DNA from: Caminicella sporogenes DSM 14501
GTDB taxonomy: Bacteria > Bacillota > Clostridia > Peptostreptococcales > Caminicellaceae
Length of the DNA: 64,000 bases
Assembly: GCF_900142285.1 (NCBI RefSeq)
Contig: NZ_FRAJ01000006.1
Coordinates: 104,530-168,529 of the forward strand
Reading direction: 5' to 3'
Positions 9,291-19,736 of this stretch are shown one piece after another (within the stretch, counting starts at the first letter, position 1; each line of letters begins with the position of its first letter). The position numbers were made by a program, and so were the translations under genes. A model generated the notes under the pieces. The model saw only the letters and a program-made list of their open reading frames with translations, was not told where the DNA came from and ran no database searches.

Positions 9291-10463
9291 ATGAATTTAG
9301 ACGATTTAACAAAAGACTTTTTTCAGGTTTTCAAACAAATAAATGCGGAAGAGAAAATTCATACATTTTTTTCACCGGGAAGAGTTAATTTAATTGGAGA
9401 ACATACAGATTATAATGGAGGATATGTTTTTCCTTGTGCTTTAAACTTCGGCACTTATGCTGTAGCTAGGCAGAGAAGAGATTCTAAAATAAGACTGTTT
9501 TCTAAAAATTTTAAAGATTTAGGTATTGTGGAGTTTGATATTTTAAATTTGAGATATGATAAAAAACATGATTGGGCAAACTATCCAAAGGGAGTTGTAA
9601 AAAAATTTTTAGATTCAGGATATAAAATTGAAACAGGATTTGAAGTTTTTTTCAATGGTAATATTCCAAATGGGGCAGGATTATCTTCAAGTGCATCTAT
9701 TGAATTGGCTATGAGTATAATTTTAAAAGTTTTATATAAACTAGATGTTGATATGCTTGAGATGGTAAAATTAAGTCAAATGGCAGAAAACGAATTTATA
9801 GGTGTAAATTGCGGTATTATGGACCAGTTTGCATGTGGTATGGGAAAGAAAAATTATGCTATTTTACTAGATACTAATACATTAAGATATGAATATGCAC
9901 CTATAAAATTAGATGGAATTTCTATTGTTATTGCAAATACAAATAAAAGACGCAGTTTAGCTGATTCAAAATATAATGAAAGACGAATGGAATGTGAAAA
10001 TGCCTTAAAGGCATTGAAAAGAAAACTTGATATTTCTTTTTTAGGAGATTTATCTGAAGAAGAATTTGAGAAGAATAAAAATTTAATTAAAAATGAATTA
10101 GAAAGAAAACGGGCTAAACATGCTGTTTATGAAAATCAGAGAACTATTAAGGCAGCGAAAGCTTTGTATGATGGGAATATTAAATTGTTTGGAAAATTAA
10201 TGAATGATTCTCATATTTCACTGCGTTATGATTATGAAGTTTCCTGTAGAGAATTAGATGTATTAGTTGAAGCAGCTTTAAAGAATGGAGCAATTGGAGC
10301 AAGAATGACAGGTGCTGGATTTGGAGGATGTACTGTAAATTTAGTGTATAGTAGTAATATTGATGAATTTATTGATAAAGTTGGGAAAGAATATGAAGAA
10401 AAAATAGGATATAAAGCTGATTTTTATGTAGTTTCAGTTGATGATGGTGCTAGAGAAATTTAG
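9291..10463 (+). CDS. galK: Galactokinase
   Basis: A 390-residue GHMP kinase that phosphorylates alpha-D-galactose to galactose 1-phosphate, the first Leloir step. The galactokinase signature GRVNLIGEHTDYNGG starts at Gly30. The GHMP ATP-binding loop NGAGLSSSAS is at 127-136. The catalytic Asp is Asp178 in CGIMDQF, and GARMTGAGFGGC near 340 is the third conserved motif. The start is ATG 9291 behind AGAGGTG; a TTG at 9270 is in frame but upstream of that site. It follows mglC by 32 bases, so import and phosphorylation are co-transcribed. Confidence 0.95.
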   Translation: MNLDDLTKDFFQVFKQINAEEKIHTFFSPGRVNLIGEHTDYNGGYVFPCALNFGTYAVARQRRDSKIRLFSKNFKDLGIVEFDILNLRYDKKHDWANYPKGVVKKFLDSGYKIETGFEVFFNGNIPNGAGLSSSASIELAMSIILKVLYKLDVDMLEMVKLSQMAENEFIGVNCGIMDQFACGMGKKNYAILLDTNTLRYEYAPIKLDGISIVIANTNKRRSLADSKYNERRMECENALKALKRKLDISFLGDLSEEEFEKNKNLIKNELERKRAKHAVYENQRTIKAAKALYDGNIKLFGKLMNDSHISLRYDYEVSCRELDVLVEAALKNGAIGARMTGAGFGGCTVNLVYSSNIDEFIDKVGKEYEEKIGYKADFYVVSVDDGAREI

Positions 10464-10476
10464 TAATTATTTATTA

Positions 10477-10510
10477 AGAGGTAGTTATATTTAATAAAAA
10501 GCTACCTCTT
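10477..10510 (+). terminator. Hairpin between galK and galT
   Basis: AAGAGGTAG pairs with CTACCTCTT around a 16-base loop; the following T run is broken (ATATATATTTTTT). It may be a weak terminator or a processing site, as galT has its own ribosome binding site 78 bases further on. Confidence 0.5.
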
Positions 10511-10602
10511 ATATATATTTTTTAAAAAGGGAATTTAGATGTTACATTGAAAATGACATAAAATGGCCCTGATTAATTCATCTAGATAAGGGGTGATTTA
10601 TA

Positions 10603-12102
10603 GTGTGTATTTTTAAAGAAATAAAAAGGCTTGTAAATTATGGAATTGCAAATAGGCTATTGTGTGAGGAAGATAAAATTTATGCTGTAAATAGAATTTT
10701 GGATATTTTAAACTTAGATGAATATAAAGATGTAGAAATAGAAAGTGAGAATTTAGAAAATCCTCAGCCCATTTTAGATAATATTTTAGATTATGCTTAT
10801 GAACAGGGGATATTATCTCATAATACAATAACATATCGTGATTTATTTGACACAAAGATTATGGATTGTTTACTTCCAAGACCAAGTGAAGTTATAAGAA
10901 AATTTTATGAAGAATATAAAAAGTCTCCTGAATTGGCAACAAAGAACTACTATAACATGTCAAAGGCATCAAATTATATTAGGACTGAACGAACTAATAA
11001 AAATATTAGATGGAAAGTTAAAACTGACTTTGGAGAATTGGACATTACTATCAATTTGTCAAAACCTGAAAAAGACCCAAAAGCTATAGCAGCAGCTAAA
11101 AATTTAAAGTCATCTTCGTATCCTAAATGTTTATTATGTAAAGAGAATGAAGGATATGCAGGTCGTGTTAATCATCCTGCAAGGCAAAATCACAGAATTA
11201 TACCTTTGATATTAAATAATGAAGAATGGTTTTTACAGTTTTCACCATATGTTTATTATAATGAACATGCAATTGTCTTTAAAGGTACTCATGAGCCAAT
11301 GAAGATTTCCAAAACTACTTTTGAAAGACTTTTGGAATTTGTCGAGAAATTTCCTCATTACTTTATTGGTTCTAATGCAGATTTGCCAATTGTAGGAGGT
11401 TCTATTTTATCTCACGACCATTTTCAAGGTGGAAACTATGTATTTCCTATGGAGAAGGCTCCTCTAATAAAACAAGTGAGTATAAGAGGTTTTGAAGATG
11501 TAGATGTAGGTATTGTTAAATGGCCTTTATCTGTTATAAGAATGAGAAGTGAAAAAAGAGAGAGATTAAGTGAGCTTGGCGGCAGGATACTTAGTACATG
11601 GAGACAGTATAATGATGAAAGTGTAGATATTATATCTCATACGAATGGAGAACCTCACAATACAATAACACCTATAGCAAGATATAGAGATAATAAATTT
11701 GAGTTAGATTTAGTACTGCGAAATAATAGAACAAGTGATGAGTATCCATTTGGAATTTTTCATCCTCATGAAGATGTTCATCATATCAAAAAGGAAAATA
11801 TTGGACTTATAGAAGTTATGGGTCTAGCTGTATTACCTGCTAGGTTAAAACATGAATTAGAATTGTTAAAAGACTGTCTTAGTGGAAATAAAAATATTAG
11901 TGAGTATGAAGAATTAAATAAGCACCTAAAATGGTTTAAATATTTAAAATCTAAGTATGAAAATACTGATATGGATTTTGATTATATATTGAAGATGGAA
12001 GTAGGAAAAGTTTTTGAAAGAATATTAATAGATGCAGGAGTATTTAAGCAAGATGAGATGGGATTAAAAGCTTTTGAGCGTTTTATCAATTCTCTATCAT
12101 AA
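10603..12102 (+). CDS. galT: UDP-glucose--hexose-1-phosphate uridylyltransferase, class II
   Basis: A 499-residue enzyme that exchanges UMP between UDP-glucose and galactose 1-phosphate. Its length and sequence place it in class II, the form of Firmicutes, which is larger than the Escherichia coli type. The active-site stretch SHDHFQGG has His at 271 and 273; a second conserved block is HPHEDVHHIKKENIGLIEVMG. GGGGTGA seven bases ahead of GTG 10603 decides the start. No galE is present in the window, so UDP-glucose epimerase must be encoded elsewhere. Confidence 0.93.
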   Translation: MCIFKEIKRLVNYGIANRLLCEEDKIYAVNRILDILNLDEYKDVEIESENLENPQPILDNILDYAYEQGILSHNTITYRDLFDTKIMDCLLPRPSEVIRKFYEEYKKSPELATKNYYNMSKASNYIRTERTNKNIRWKVKTDFGELDITINLSKPEKDPKAIAAAKNLKSSSYPKCLLCKENEGYAGRVNHPARQNHRIIPLILNNEEWFLQFSPYVYYNEHAIVFKGTHEPMKISKTTFERLLEFVEKFPHYFIGSNADLPIVGGSILSHDHFQGGNYVFPMEKAPLIKQVSIRGFEDVDVGIVKWPLSVIRMRSEKRERLSELGGRILSTWRQYNDESVDIISHTNGEPHNTITPIARYRDNKFELDLVLRNNRTSDEYPFGIFHPHEDVHHIKKENIGLIEVMGLAVLPARLKHELELLKDCLSGNKNISEYEELNKHLKWFKYLKSKYENTDMDFDYILKMEVGKVFERILIDAGVFKQDEMGLKAFERFINSLS

Positions 12103-12196
12103 AAAATACTATAATATTTAAAGTTAAAAAGATATATATAGTATTTGGGTAGTATATATGATTAAATATGTTAAGCTTTTAAAGCAGGTGATTTTT

Positions 12197-13240
12197 ATGT
12201 ATTTTGTTGAAAGCATATTAAAAAAGAAAGATAAAAAAATTAAATTGATAACGGTAAGAAATAAAAAAAATATGGAAGTTAAATTTTTAAATTATGGAGC
12301 TGCTATAGTAGAGATATTAGTTCCTGATAGATATGGGAATATTGAGAATGTAGTACTTACATATGAAAATATTGAGGATTATATTGAAAATCCATCGTAT
12401 TTTGGAGTGACAGTAGGTAGAACATCTGGACGAATTGCTAATGGCAGATTTATGTTAGATGGAAAAATATATAATCTAAATAGAAATTTTGGAATAAATC
12501 ATGGGCATGGAGGAACGACAGGATTTAGTTTTAGAATTTGGGATTATAATATTATAGAAAGAGAAACGGCTACATCAGTAGAGTTTACATATTTTAGCAA
12601 AGACATGGAGGAAAATTATCCCGGAAACTTGTATGTAAAAGTTACTTATACTTTAACAGATAATAATGAGTTATTAATTGAATATGAGGGGAATACTGAT
12701 AAAAAGACGATATGTAATTTGACAAATCATTCTTATTTTAATTTATCAGGAAATTATAAGCGAAAGATAACTGAACAGTACTTAAAAATTAAAGCATCTA
12801 GTTATTTAGAGTTAGATAATAATCAAATACCTACAGGAAAGTTTATTGATGTCAAAAATACTCCTATGGATTTTAATGAAGCTAAACTCATTGGAAAAGA
12901 TATTCATAAAGATTATCCTCAATTAAAAATAGCAAATGGATATGATCATGTATGGATATTAAGTGAAATTAAAAATCAGATTGAAATGTATGATAAATTT
13001 AGTGGCAGAAAAATGGTAATTAATACTACTTATCCTAGTGTAGTAGTTTATAGTCATAATTTTTCAAATGGTGAAAAGTTGAAGTATGGTAAAGTAGGGA
13101 GTAAACATGATGGCATTTGTTTTGAAACTCAATACGAACCTGATGGTATAAATCATGACAGTTTAAATTCGGCTATATTGGATGTAAATGAAAAGTATTA
13201 TGAGAAGACGGAGTTAAAGTTCGATATAGAAACATTATAA
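12197..13240 (+). CDS. galM: Aldose 1-epimerase (mutarotase)
   Basis: A 347-residue enzyme that interconverts alpha and beta anomers of galactose or glucose, supplying galactokinase with the alpha form. Conserved blocks are GINHGHGG (substrate-binding His), NLTNHSYFNL (catalytic His), GYDHVW and, near the end, the catalytic Glu in CFETQYEPDG. The best start is ATG 12197 behind AGGTGAT; an upstream in-frame ATG at 12158 has no ribosome binding site. Last enzyme gene of the galactose operon. The gap of about 90 bases after galT may contain a weak internal promoter. Confidence 0.92.
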   Translation: MYFVESILKKKDKKIKLITVRNKKNMEVKFLNYGAAIVEILVPDRYGNIENVVLTYENIEDYIENPSYFGVTVGRTSGRIANGRFMLDGKIYNLNRNFGINHGHGGTTGFSFRIWDYNIIERETATSVEFTYFSKDMEENYPGNLYVKVTYTLTDNNELLIEYEGNTDKKTICNLTNHSYFNLSGNYKRKITEQYLKIKASSYLELDNNQIPTGKFIDVKNTPMDFNEAKLIGKDIHKDYPQLKIANGYDHVWILSEIKNQIEMYDKFSGRKMVINTTYPSVVVYSHNFSNGEKLKYGKVGSKHDGICFETQYEPDGINHDSLNSAILDVNEKYYEKTELKFDIETL

Positions 13241-13248
13241 AAATATAA

Positions 13249-14336
<1,088 letters not shown>

Positions 14337-14338
<2 letters not shown>

Positions 14339-14366
14339 AGCTACGGTTTAGATAAACCGTAGCTTT
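14337..14366 (+). terminator. Bidirectional terminator between galR and the beta-glycosidase
   Basis: A 14-base stem (AAAGCTACGGTTTA with its complement) and a two-base centre, A-rich before and T-rich after, between convergent genes. Confidence 0.92.
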
Positions 14367-14376
14367 TTGATAGATA

Positions 14377-16563
14377 TTATATAACCTCTACAACTATTTT
14401 AAGCAAATCTTTATCCATAGAGGAGCTTCCTATCATTATTTCAAATTCACCCGGTTCTACAATAGATTTACATTCACTATTAATTAATGTAAGTGAAGAG
14501 ACTGGAATAGTAATATTCACCCTTTTTTTCTCTCCAGCTTTTAAATTTATACGTTTAAAGCCTTTTAATTCTTTGATTGGAGTAGTTACCGAACTATAAA
14601 TATCATTGATATAAAGCTGAACAATTTCAGTGCCATCGTATTTTCCAGTATTATGTACATCAACAGAAACAGTAAGTTTATCAGTTGGTTTTAGCTTAGT
14701 AGAAGAAACTTGTAAATTTGAATATTCATAATTAGTATATGATAGTCCAAAACCAAATGGAAATAATGGTTCAGCAGACATTTCAACATATCTATTGCTG
14801 TGCCAGCCGGGAAGTTGATTGTAGAATACGGGTTGCTGTCCAATATGACGTGGAAAAGATATAGTAAGTTTACCGCAGGGATTAAAGTCGCCAAAGATAA
14901 TTGAAGCAAGAGCGTTGCCGCCTTCTAATCCGGGATTCCAGGCTTCTAAAATTGCATCAGCATTTTCTTTTATCCAAGGTATAGTAAGTGGTTTACCGTT
15001 AATTAATACAACTATAAGTGGTTTTCCTGTTTCTTTTAAAGCTGTGAGAAGTTGTTGCTGAGCTCCAGTCAGATTAAGTTCGACCCTATCTCTTAATTCT
15101 CCATTTAATATGTTAGTATCGCCTACTACAGCTATTACTACATCAGATTTTTTAGCAATTTCAACTGCTTTATTAATATTATGATTATTTTTATCGATTA
15201 TATCACAACCTTTTTCGTAGTTAATAATAATATCATTGCCAGCACGTTTTTTCATTCCTTCAAGTATGGTAACAATGGGGGAAGTATCATATTCAGGATG
15301 ATAATCTAAAGTTGGAATTTCAGGATGTTCAAGTTCTCTAGCTCCGAAGGACCAATCACCTAGTTGAGCTTGAACGTCATTACAATTTGGACCTATGAGT
15401 GCTATACGTTTTATTTCTTTAGATAATGGAAGGATATTATTTTCGTTTTTGAGCAATACTATTGATTCAAGAGCTGATTTATAGGCAATTTTTCTATGTT
15501 CTTTACAGCCTAATATGGAAATGGCTTTTTTACTATTTGGAAAACGCTTATTATCAAAGAGTCCTAATTTAAACTTTAACATGAGTATACGTCTGCATGC
15601 CTTATCTATTAAATCTTCCTTAATAATTCCTTCTTTTACAAGCTTTACTGCTTCTTCAAAAAATTCAGGTGTGGACATTATCATATCATTACCGGCAGAA
15701 AGTGCAATTTCACATGCTTTTTTAATATTAGGTGCTACTTTTTGTTTTCTGTGCAAATTACCTACGTTATCCCAATCAGTAACGACAAAACCATTAAAAT
15801 TTAGTTCTTCTTTTAGTAAATTTGTAAGCAGCCATTTATTAGCAGAGCATGGTATACCATCAATAGCATTATATCCAGCCATAAAAGTTGCACAACCAGC
15901 TTTAATAGCTTCTACAAAAGGTGGAAGAAATATGGAACGTAGTTTACGCTCTGAAACATCAGATTCTGAAGAATCACGACCTCCTTGTGTTTCGCCATAT
16001 GCAATAAAGTGTTTAGCACAAGCTAAAATACTATAAGGGTCAGATAGATTTTTTCCTTGATAGCCTCTAATCATGGCACTAGCGAGAATTCCGATTAAAT
16101 AAGGGTCTTCACCAAATGTTTCATCTATACGTCCCCATCTTAAATCTCTGCCTATACATAAAACAGGAGAAAATGTCCAGTGCAGACCAGTTAAAGTTAC
16201 TTCGATAGCAGTAATATGTGCTATTTTTTCTAATAATTCTGGATTCCAGCTGGAAGACATGCCAAGTTGAGAAGGGAAGACCGTAGCACCACTTTGAAAA
16301 GCATGACCATGAACTGCATCAATACCAAATAAAATTGGTATTCCCAATCTAGTTTTAGAAGCCATCTTTTGAAGTTTGATAACCTTATCACCTGTAACAT
16401 GTAAAAGAGAACCAACATGTTTTTTATAAATCCATGTTTCAGGGTCTTTTCTTCCATCTACAATACACATTTGACCTATTTTTTCTTCTAATGTCATTTT
16501 ACTTAGTAAATCATTTGTCCTTTCAATAGGAGTGTAGGATGGGTTTTTATAGATTTCAGACAT
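14377..16563 (-). CDS. bglX: Glycoside hydrolase family 3 beta-glucosidase/beta-glycosidase
   Basis: A 728-residue exo-beta-glycosidase. The N-terminal barrel carries the catalytic Asp263 in GFVVTDWDNVG and KHFIAYGE; a second alpha/beta domain follows (about 375-600), then a fibronectin-type-III-like domain at the end. There is no signal peptide, so it acts in the cytoplasm on imported oligosaccharides. ATG 16563 follows AAGGTG; an in-frame GTG at 16578 overlaps it. It is convergent with the galactose genes, and could release galactose or glucose from the same substrates. Substrate specificity cannot be read from sequence. Confidence 0.9.
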   Translation of the reverse strand: MSEIYKNPSYTPIERTNDLLSKMTLEEKIGQMCIVDGRKDPETWIYKKHVGSLLHVTGDKVIKLQKMASKTRLGIPILFGIDAVHGHAFQSGATVFPSQLGMSSSWNPELLEKIAHITAIEVTLTGLHWTFSPVLCIGRDLRWGRIDETFGEDPYLIGILASAMIRGYQGKNLSDPYSILACAKHFIAYGETQGGRDSSESDVSERKLRSIFLPPFVEAIKAGCATFMAGYNAIDGIPCSANKWLLTNLLKEELNFNGFVVTDWDNVGNLHRKQKVAPNIKKACEIALSAGNDMIMSTPEFFEEAVKLVKEGIIKEDLIDKACRRILMLKFKLGLFDNKRFPNSKKAISILGCKEHRKIAYKSALESIVLLKNENNILPLSKEIKRIALIGPNCNDVQAQLGDWSFGARELEHPEIPTLDYHPEYDTSPIVTILEGMKKRAGNDIIINYEKGCDIIDKNNHNINKAVEIAKKSDVVIAVVGDTNILNGELRDRVELNLTGAQQQLLTALKETGKPLIVVLINGKPLTIPWIKENADAILEAWNPGLEGGNALASIIFGDFNPCGKLTISFPRHIGQQPVFYNQLPGWHSNRYVEMSAEPLFPFGFGLSYTNYEYSNLQVSSTKLKPTDKLTVSVDVHNTGKYDGTEIVQLYINDIYSSVTTPIKELKGFKRINLKAGEKKRVNITIPVSSLTLINSECKSIVEPGEFEIMIGSSSMDKDLLKIVVEVI

Positions 16564-16818
16564 AACAATCACCTTCACTTTTAAATTTATTTTATATGTT
16601 GTATTATTATTTTACCATATAATAACAAATCAAAATGTATTTTTATTAATTGAAAGTTTAAAAAGACAGTTTATAAATAAAAAGTGTGAAATGAGCAAGA
16701 GTGTATAAAGATATATTTGGATAAATTGATAATGTAATTAATTTTTAAGAGAGTATATCCATTTTTTGTTTTATAATAGAATATGAAGATATTAAATCAT
16801 TTTGCGGGGGAATAATAT

Positions 16819-17499
16819 ATGGACAGAAAAGTTAAAGTTATGATTGTTGATGATGATAAAAATATTGCTGAACTAATAGATGTTTATTTAAAAAAGGAAG
16901 GATATGAGACAAAAAAGTTTTATAATGGAAAGGAAGCGTTGAAGGAGTTTGAAAGATTTGCACCTGATTTAGTTATTTTAGATATAATGCTTACTGAAAT
17001 TGATGGTTATGAAATATGTAGGGAAATTAGAAAAATTAGTAATATTCCTATTATTATGCTGACTGCAAAGGGAGAGACATTTGATAAAGTATTAGGTCTT
17101 GAACTTGGAGCAGATGATTATATAGTAAAACCTTTTGATGCAAAGGAGCTTTTAGCTAGGATAAAAGCTGTTCTTAGAAGATATAATTCAAAACATTCAG
17201 ACAATGTTAAACTAGTGATTCCTAATTTAACTATAGATATATCAGATTATTCGATAATTTATCATGGAAAGAAAATGGAAATACCTCCAAAAGAATTAGA
17301 ACTTCTGTATTTTTTAGCTTCTAATGCAAATAGAGTATTTACTAGAGAACAATTGTTGGATAAAATATGGGGATATGACTATGCAGGTGGAACTAGAACA
17401 GTAGATGTTCATATAAAAAGACTTAGAGAAAAGTTTAATTTAGAAGATAGTTGGGAAATAAAAACAGTTTGGGGCGTTGGGTATAAATTTCAGCTATAA
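16819..17499 (+). CDS. Response regulator, OmpR/PhoB family
   Basis: A 226-residue two-component regulator. The receiver has the acidic pocket DDD at 11-13, phosphoacceptor Asp55 (VILDIML), and Lys in IVKPFD; the C-terminal half is a winged-helix DNA-binding domain ending in TVWGVGYKF. GCGGGGG precedes the ATG. It lies 40 bases ahead of its kinase gene and, further on, genes for a PAP2 phosphatase and an HtrA protease, so an envelope-stress or cell-wall role is plausible. Confidence 0.92.
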   Translation: MDRKVKVMIVDDDKNIAELIDVYLKKEGYETKKFYNGKEALKEFERFAPDLVILDIMLTEIDGYEICREIRKISNIPIIMLTAKGETFDKVLGLELGADDYIVKPFDAKELLARIKAVLRRYNSKHSDNVKLVIPNLTIDISDYSIIYHGKKMEIPPKELELLYFLASNANRVFTREQLLDKIWGYDYAGGTRTVDVHIKRLREKFNLEDSWEIKTVWGVGYKFQL

Positions 17500-17539
17500 A
17501 TAGTTTTATATACTATATAACTTGGAGGGAAAAGAGAAT

Positions 17540-18946
17540 TTGAATACTTTATTTAAAAAATTGATTGTAATATATGTATCGATAATATTGATAGGATTTT
17601 TAGTTTTAACTTATACTATGTCAAAATCGTTTGAAACATATTTTATGAAACAAAAAGAGAAAGCACTTATAGAGCAGGCTAAAAGTATTCAAAGAGAATA
17701 TGCCGTTGCATATAAAACAGGAGTTATTGATTTTGAAAGATTAAATTTTGAGATACAAGCATTGGATAGATATTTAAATACGAGAATATGGCTTATAAAT
17801 AGAAATGGAAATATTTATATAAACTCTAGGATAGAGGATATTTCACAACTTAAAAAGGAACTTGACCTCAATGAAATAGAAAGAGTTTTCAATGGGGAAA
17901 TTGTAAGGCGAAAAGGTTATATAAGAACTTTTTTTAATGAACCAGTGCTTACTATAGGGTATCCTATAATAATAAATGATAGAGTAGTTTTTGCTCTTTT
18001 TATGAATGCATCGATACCAGAAATAAAGAAGACTATTTCAGATATTTATAAAATAGCTTTTATATCTTTATTGTTTTCAACGATTATAGCTATAGTATTA
18101 GTGTTTCTCATTTCTAGAAATTTAACATTAGAAATAAAAAAGATAAACGATGCTGTTAAGAAAATTGCAAAGGGAAACTTTCAAAAGAGATTGAAAGTAA
18201 ATAGAAATGACGAGTTAGGACAGTTAATCCAAAGTTTTAATGAAATGGCAGGGGAATTAAATAAACTGGATGAAATGAGAAAGAGATTTATATCTAATTT
18301 ATCACATGATTTGAGAACACCTCTTACAAGTATAAATGGTTTTGTTAAAGCAATTTTAGATGGAACTATTGAAAAGGATAGTGAAAGGAAGTATTTGGAG
18401 ATAGTTGCTGAAGAAAGTGAAAGATTAACTAAGCTGACTAATGATATATTGGATTTATCTAAAATAGAAAGTGGACAATTTCCTTTAGAAAGAGTTAGTT
18501 TTAATATCAATGAATTGTTAATAAATGAAATAGATAAATTTGAAAAGAGATTACTTGAAAAAGATATTGATGTATCGATAAATCTTTCAAAAGAAAAGGA
18601 AATGGTAAATGGTGATATTAATCAAATAAAAAGAGTAATTTATAATTTAATAGATAATGCTGTCAAGTTTGTTAATGTTGGAGGTAAAATTAGTATAGAA
18701 ACTAAGTACAAAAATAAAAAAATGTATATATCGATAAAAAATACAGGAGAAATGATACCAAAAGAAGATTTAAATCGAATTTGGGATAGATTTTATAAAT
18801 TGGATTTATCAAGAGGAAAGGATAAATCTGGTTCTGGACTTGGACTTTCAATAGTAAAAGAGATAATAAAGGCACATGATGAACATATTGAAGTAAAAAC
18901 AGAAGGTGATTGGATAGAATTTACATTTACTTTAGAAAGTAAATAA
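17540..18946 (+). CDS. Sensor histidine kinase
   Basis: A 468-residue membrane kinase: transmembrane segment near 8-28, an extracellular region of about 135 residues, a second segment near 170-190, a HAMP linker, the phosphoacceptor His256 in SNLSHDLRTPLTS, and an ATPase domain with the N box NLIDNAVKF and GSGLGLSIVKEI. I chose TTG 17540, about ten bases after GGAGGG; a TTG at 17522 overlaps that site. Partner of the response regulator upstream. The sensed signal is unknown. Confidence 0.9.
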   Translation: MNTLFKKLIVIYVSIILIGFLVLTYTMSKSFETYFMKQKEKALIEQAKSIQREYAVAYKTGVIDFERLNFEIQALDRYLNTRIWLINRNGNIYINSRIEDISQLKKELDLNEIERVFNGEIVRRKGYIRTFFNEPVLTIGYPIIINDRVVFALFMNASIPEIKKTISDIYKIAFISLLFSTIIAIVLVFLISRNLTLEIKKINDAVKKIAKGNFQKRLKVNRNDELGQLIQSFNEMAGELNKLDEMRKRFISNLSHDLRTPLTSINGFVKAILDGTIEKDSERKYLEIVAEESERLTKLTNDILDLSKIESGQFPLERVSFNINELLINEIDKFEKRLLEKDIDVSINLSKEKEMVNGDINQIKRVIYNLIDNAVKFVNVGGKISIETKYKNKKMYISIKNTGEMIPKEDLNRIWDRFYKLDLSRGKDKSGSGLGLSIVKEIIKAHDEHIEVKTEGDWIEFTFTLESK

Positions 18947-18995
18947 TAATATAATAAGAAATAGACCTAAGCTTAATAGGTAAAGGAGGAGAACA

Positions 18996-19658
18996 GTGAT
19001 TTTAGAAAAAATAAAGAATAACAATCATTTTTTAATATTATCCTATTATATAATAATATTCTTTTTATATAAATATACAGAGCAAATTACAAGACCTGAA
19101 TATATTATGCATTCTAAAATAGATGATTATATTCCTTTTGTAAAAGAAATGGTTGTACCTTATTTGTTTTGGTATGTATATATAACTATTCCACTTGTAT
19201 ATTTTGGATTTAATTCAAAAAAAGATTTTTACAAATTATCGATTTTTATGTTTGCAGGTATGACGATATGTTTTATGATATACCTAATATTTCCGAATGG
19301 GCAAGATTTGAGACCTGTTATAGTATCTAATGATGTTTTTTCAAGAGTTATAAAAAATATATATTTATTGGATACTCCAACAAATTCTGCACCAAGTATG
19401 CATGTAGTTGATTCAATAGCAGTGCATATAAGTATAATTAATTGTGAAAAATTAAAAACGAAAAAATGGATTACAGTTACTTCTTTTATAATTATGGTGG
19501 CTATAATTGCATCAACAGTTATGATAAAACAACATTCAATATTAGATGTAATGTATGGAATAGGTTTGAGCTTGATTTTGTATTTATGTATTTATAAAGT
19601 AAATCTACTTCAATATTTTAAAATCAAAAAATTGGTATCACAAAATCAAGATTATTAA
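18996..19658 (+). CDS. PAP2-family membrane phosphatase
   Basis: A 220-residue protein with about six transmembrane segments. Two conserved phosphatase blocks are seen: PSMHVVDS (near 131) and STVMIKQHSILDV (near 172), which carry the two histidines of type 2 phosphatidic acid phosphatases. The Lys/Arg-rich first motif is weak. GTG 18996 stands behind AAAGGAGGAG. It lies 50 bases after the kinase gene, so it is probably part of the same transcript. The substrate could be a lipid phosphate or undecaprenyl diphosphate. Confidence 0.8.
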   Translation: MILEKIKNNNHFLILSYYIIIFFLYKYTEQITRPEYIMHSKIDDYIPFVKEMVVPYLFWYVYITIPLVYFGFNSKKDFYKLSIFMFAGMTICFMIYLIFPNGQDLRPVIVSNDVFSRVIKNIYLLDTPTNSAPSMHVVDSIAVHISIINCEKLKTKKWITVTSFIIMVAIIASTVMIKQHSILDVMYGIGLSLILYLCIYKVNLLQYFKIKKLVSQNQDY

Positions 19659-19687
19659 AAAGTTTACAATTTGTTCATATTTTATAC

Positions 19688-19724
19688 AAATTTATTGTTT
19701 AATATTAAATTGAACAATAAATTT
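19688..19724 (+). repeat. 12-bp perfect inverted repeat ahead of htrA
   Basis: AAATTTATTGTT (19688-19699) and AACAATAAATTT (19713-19724) are separated by 13 bases. The right arm ends directly at the GGAGGTG ribosome binding site of htrA. It could be an operator or an RNA hairpin. Confidence 0.7.
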
Positions 19725-19736
19725 GGAGGTGATAAA

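Noticed and set aside
15515..16036. A 173-codon plus-strand frame
   Set aside because: It is antisense to the catalytic region of the family 3 glycosidase, which has a complete family sequence.
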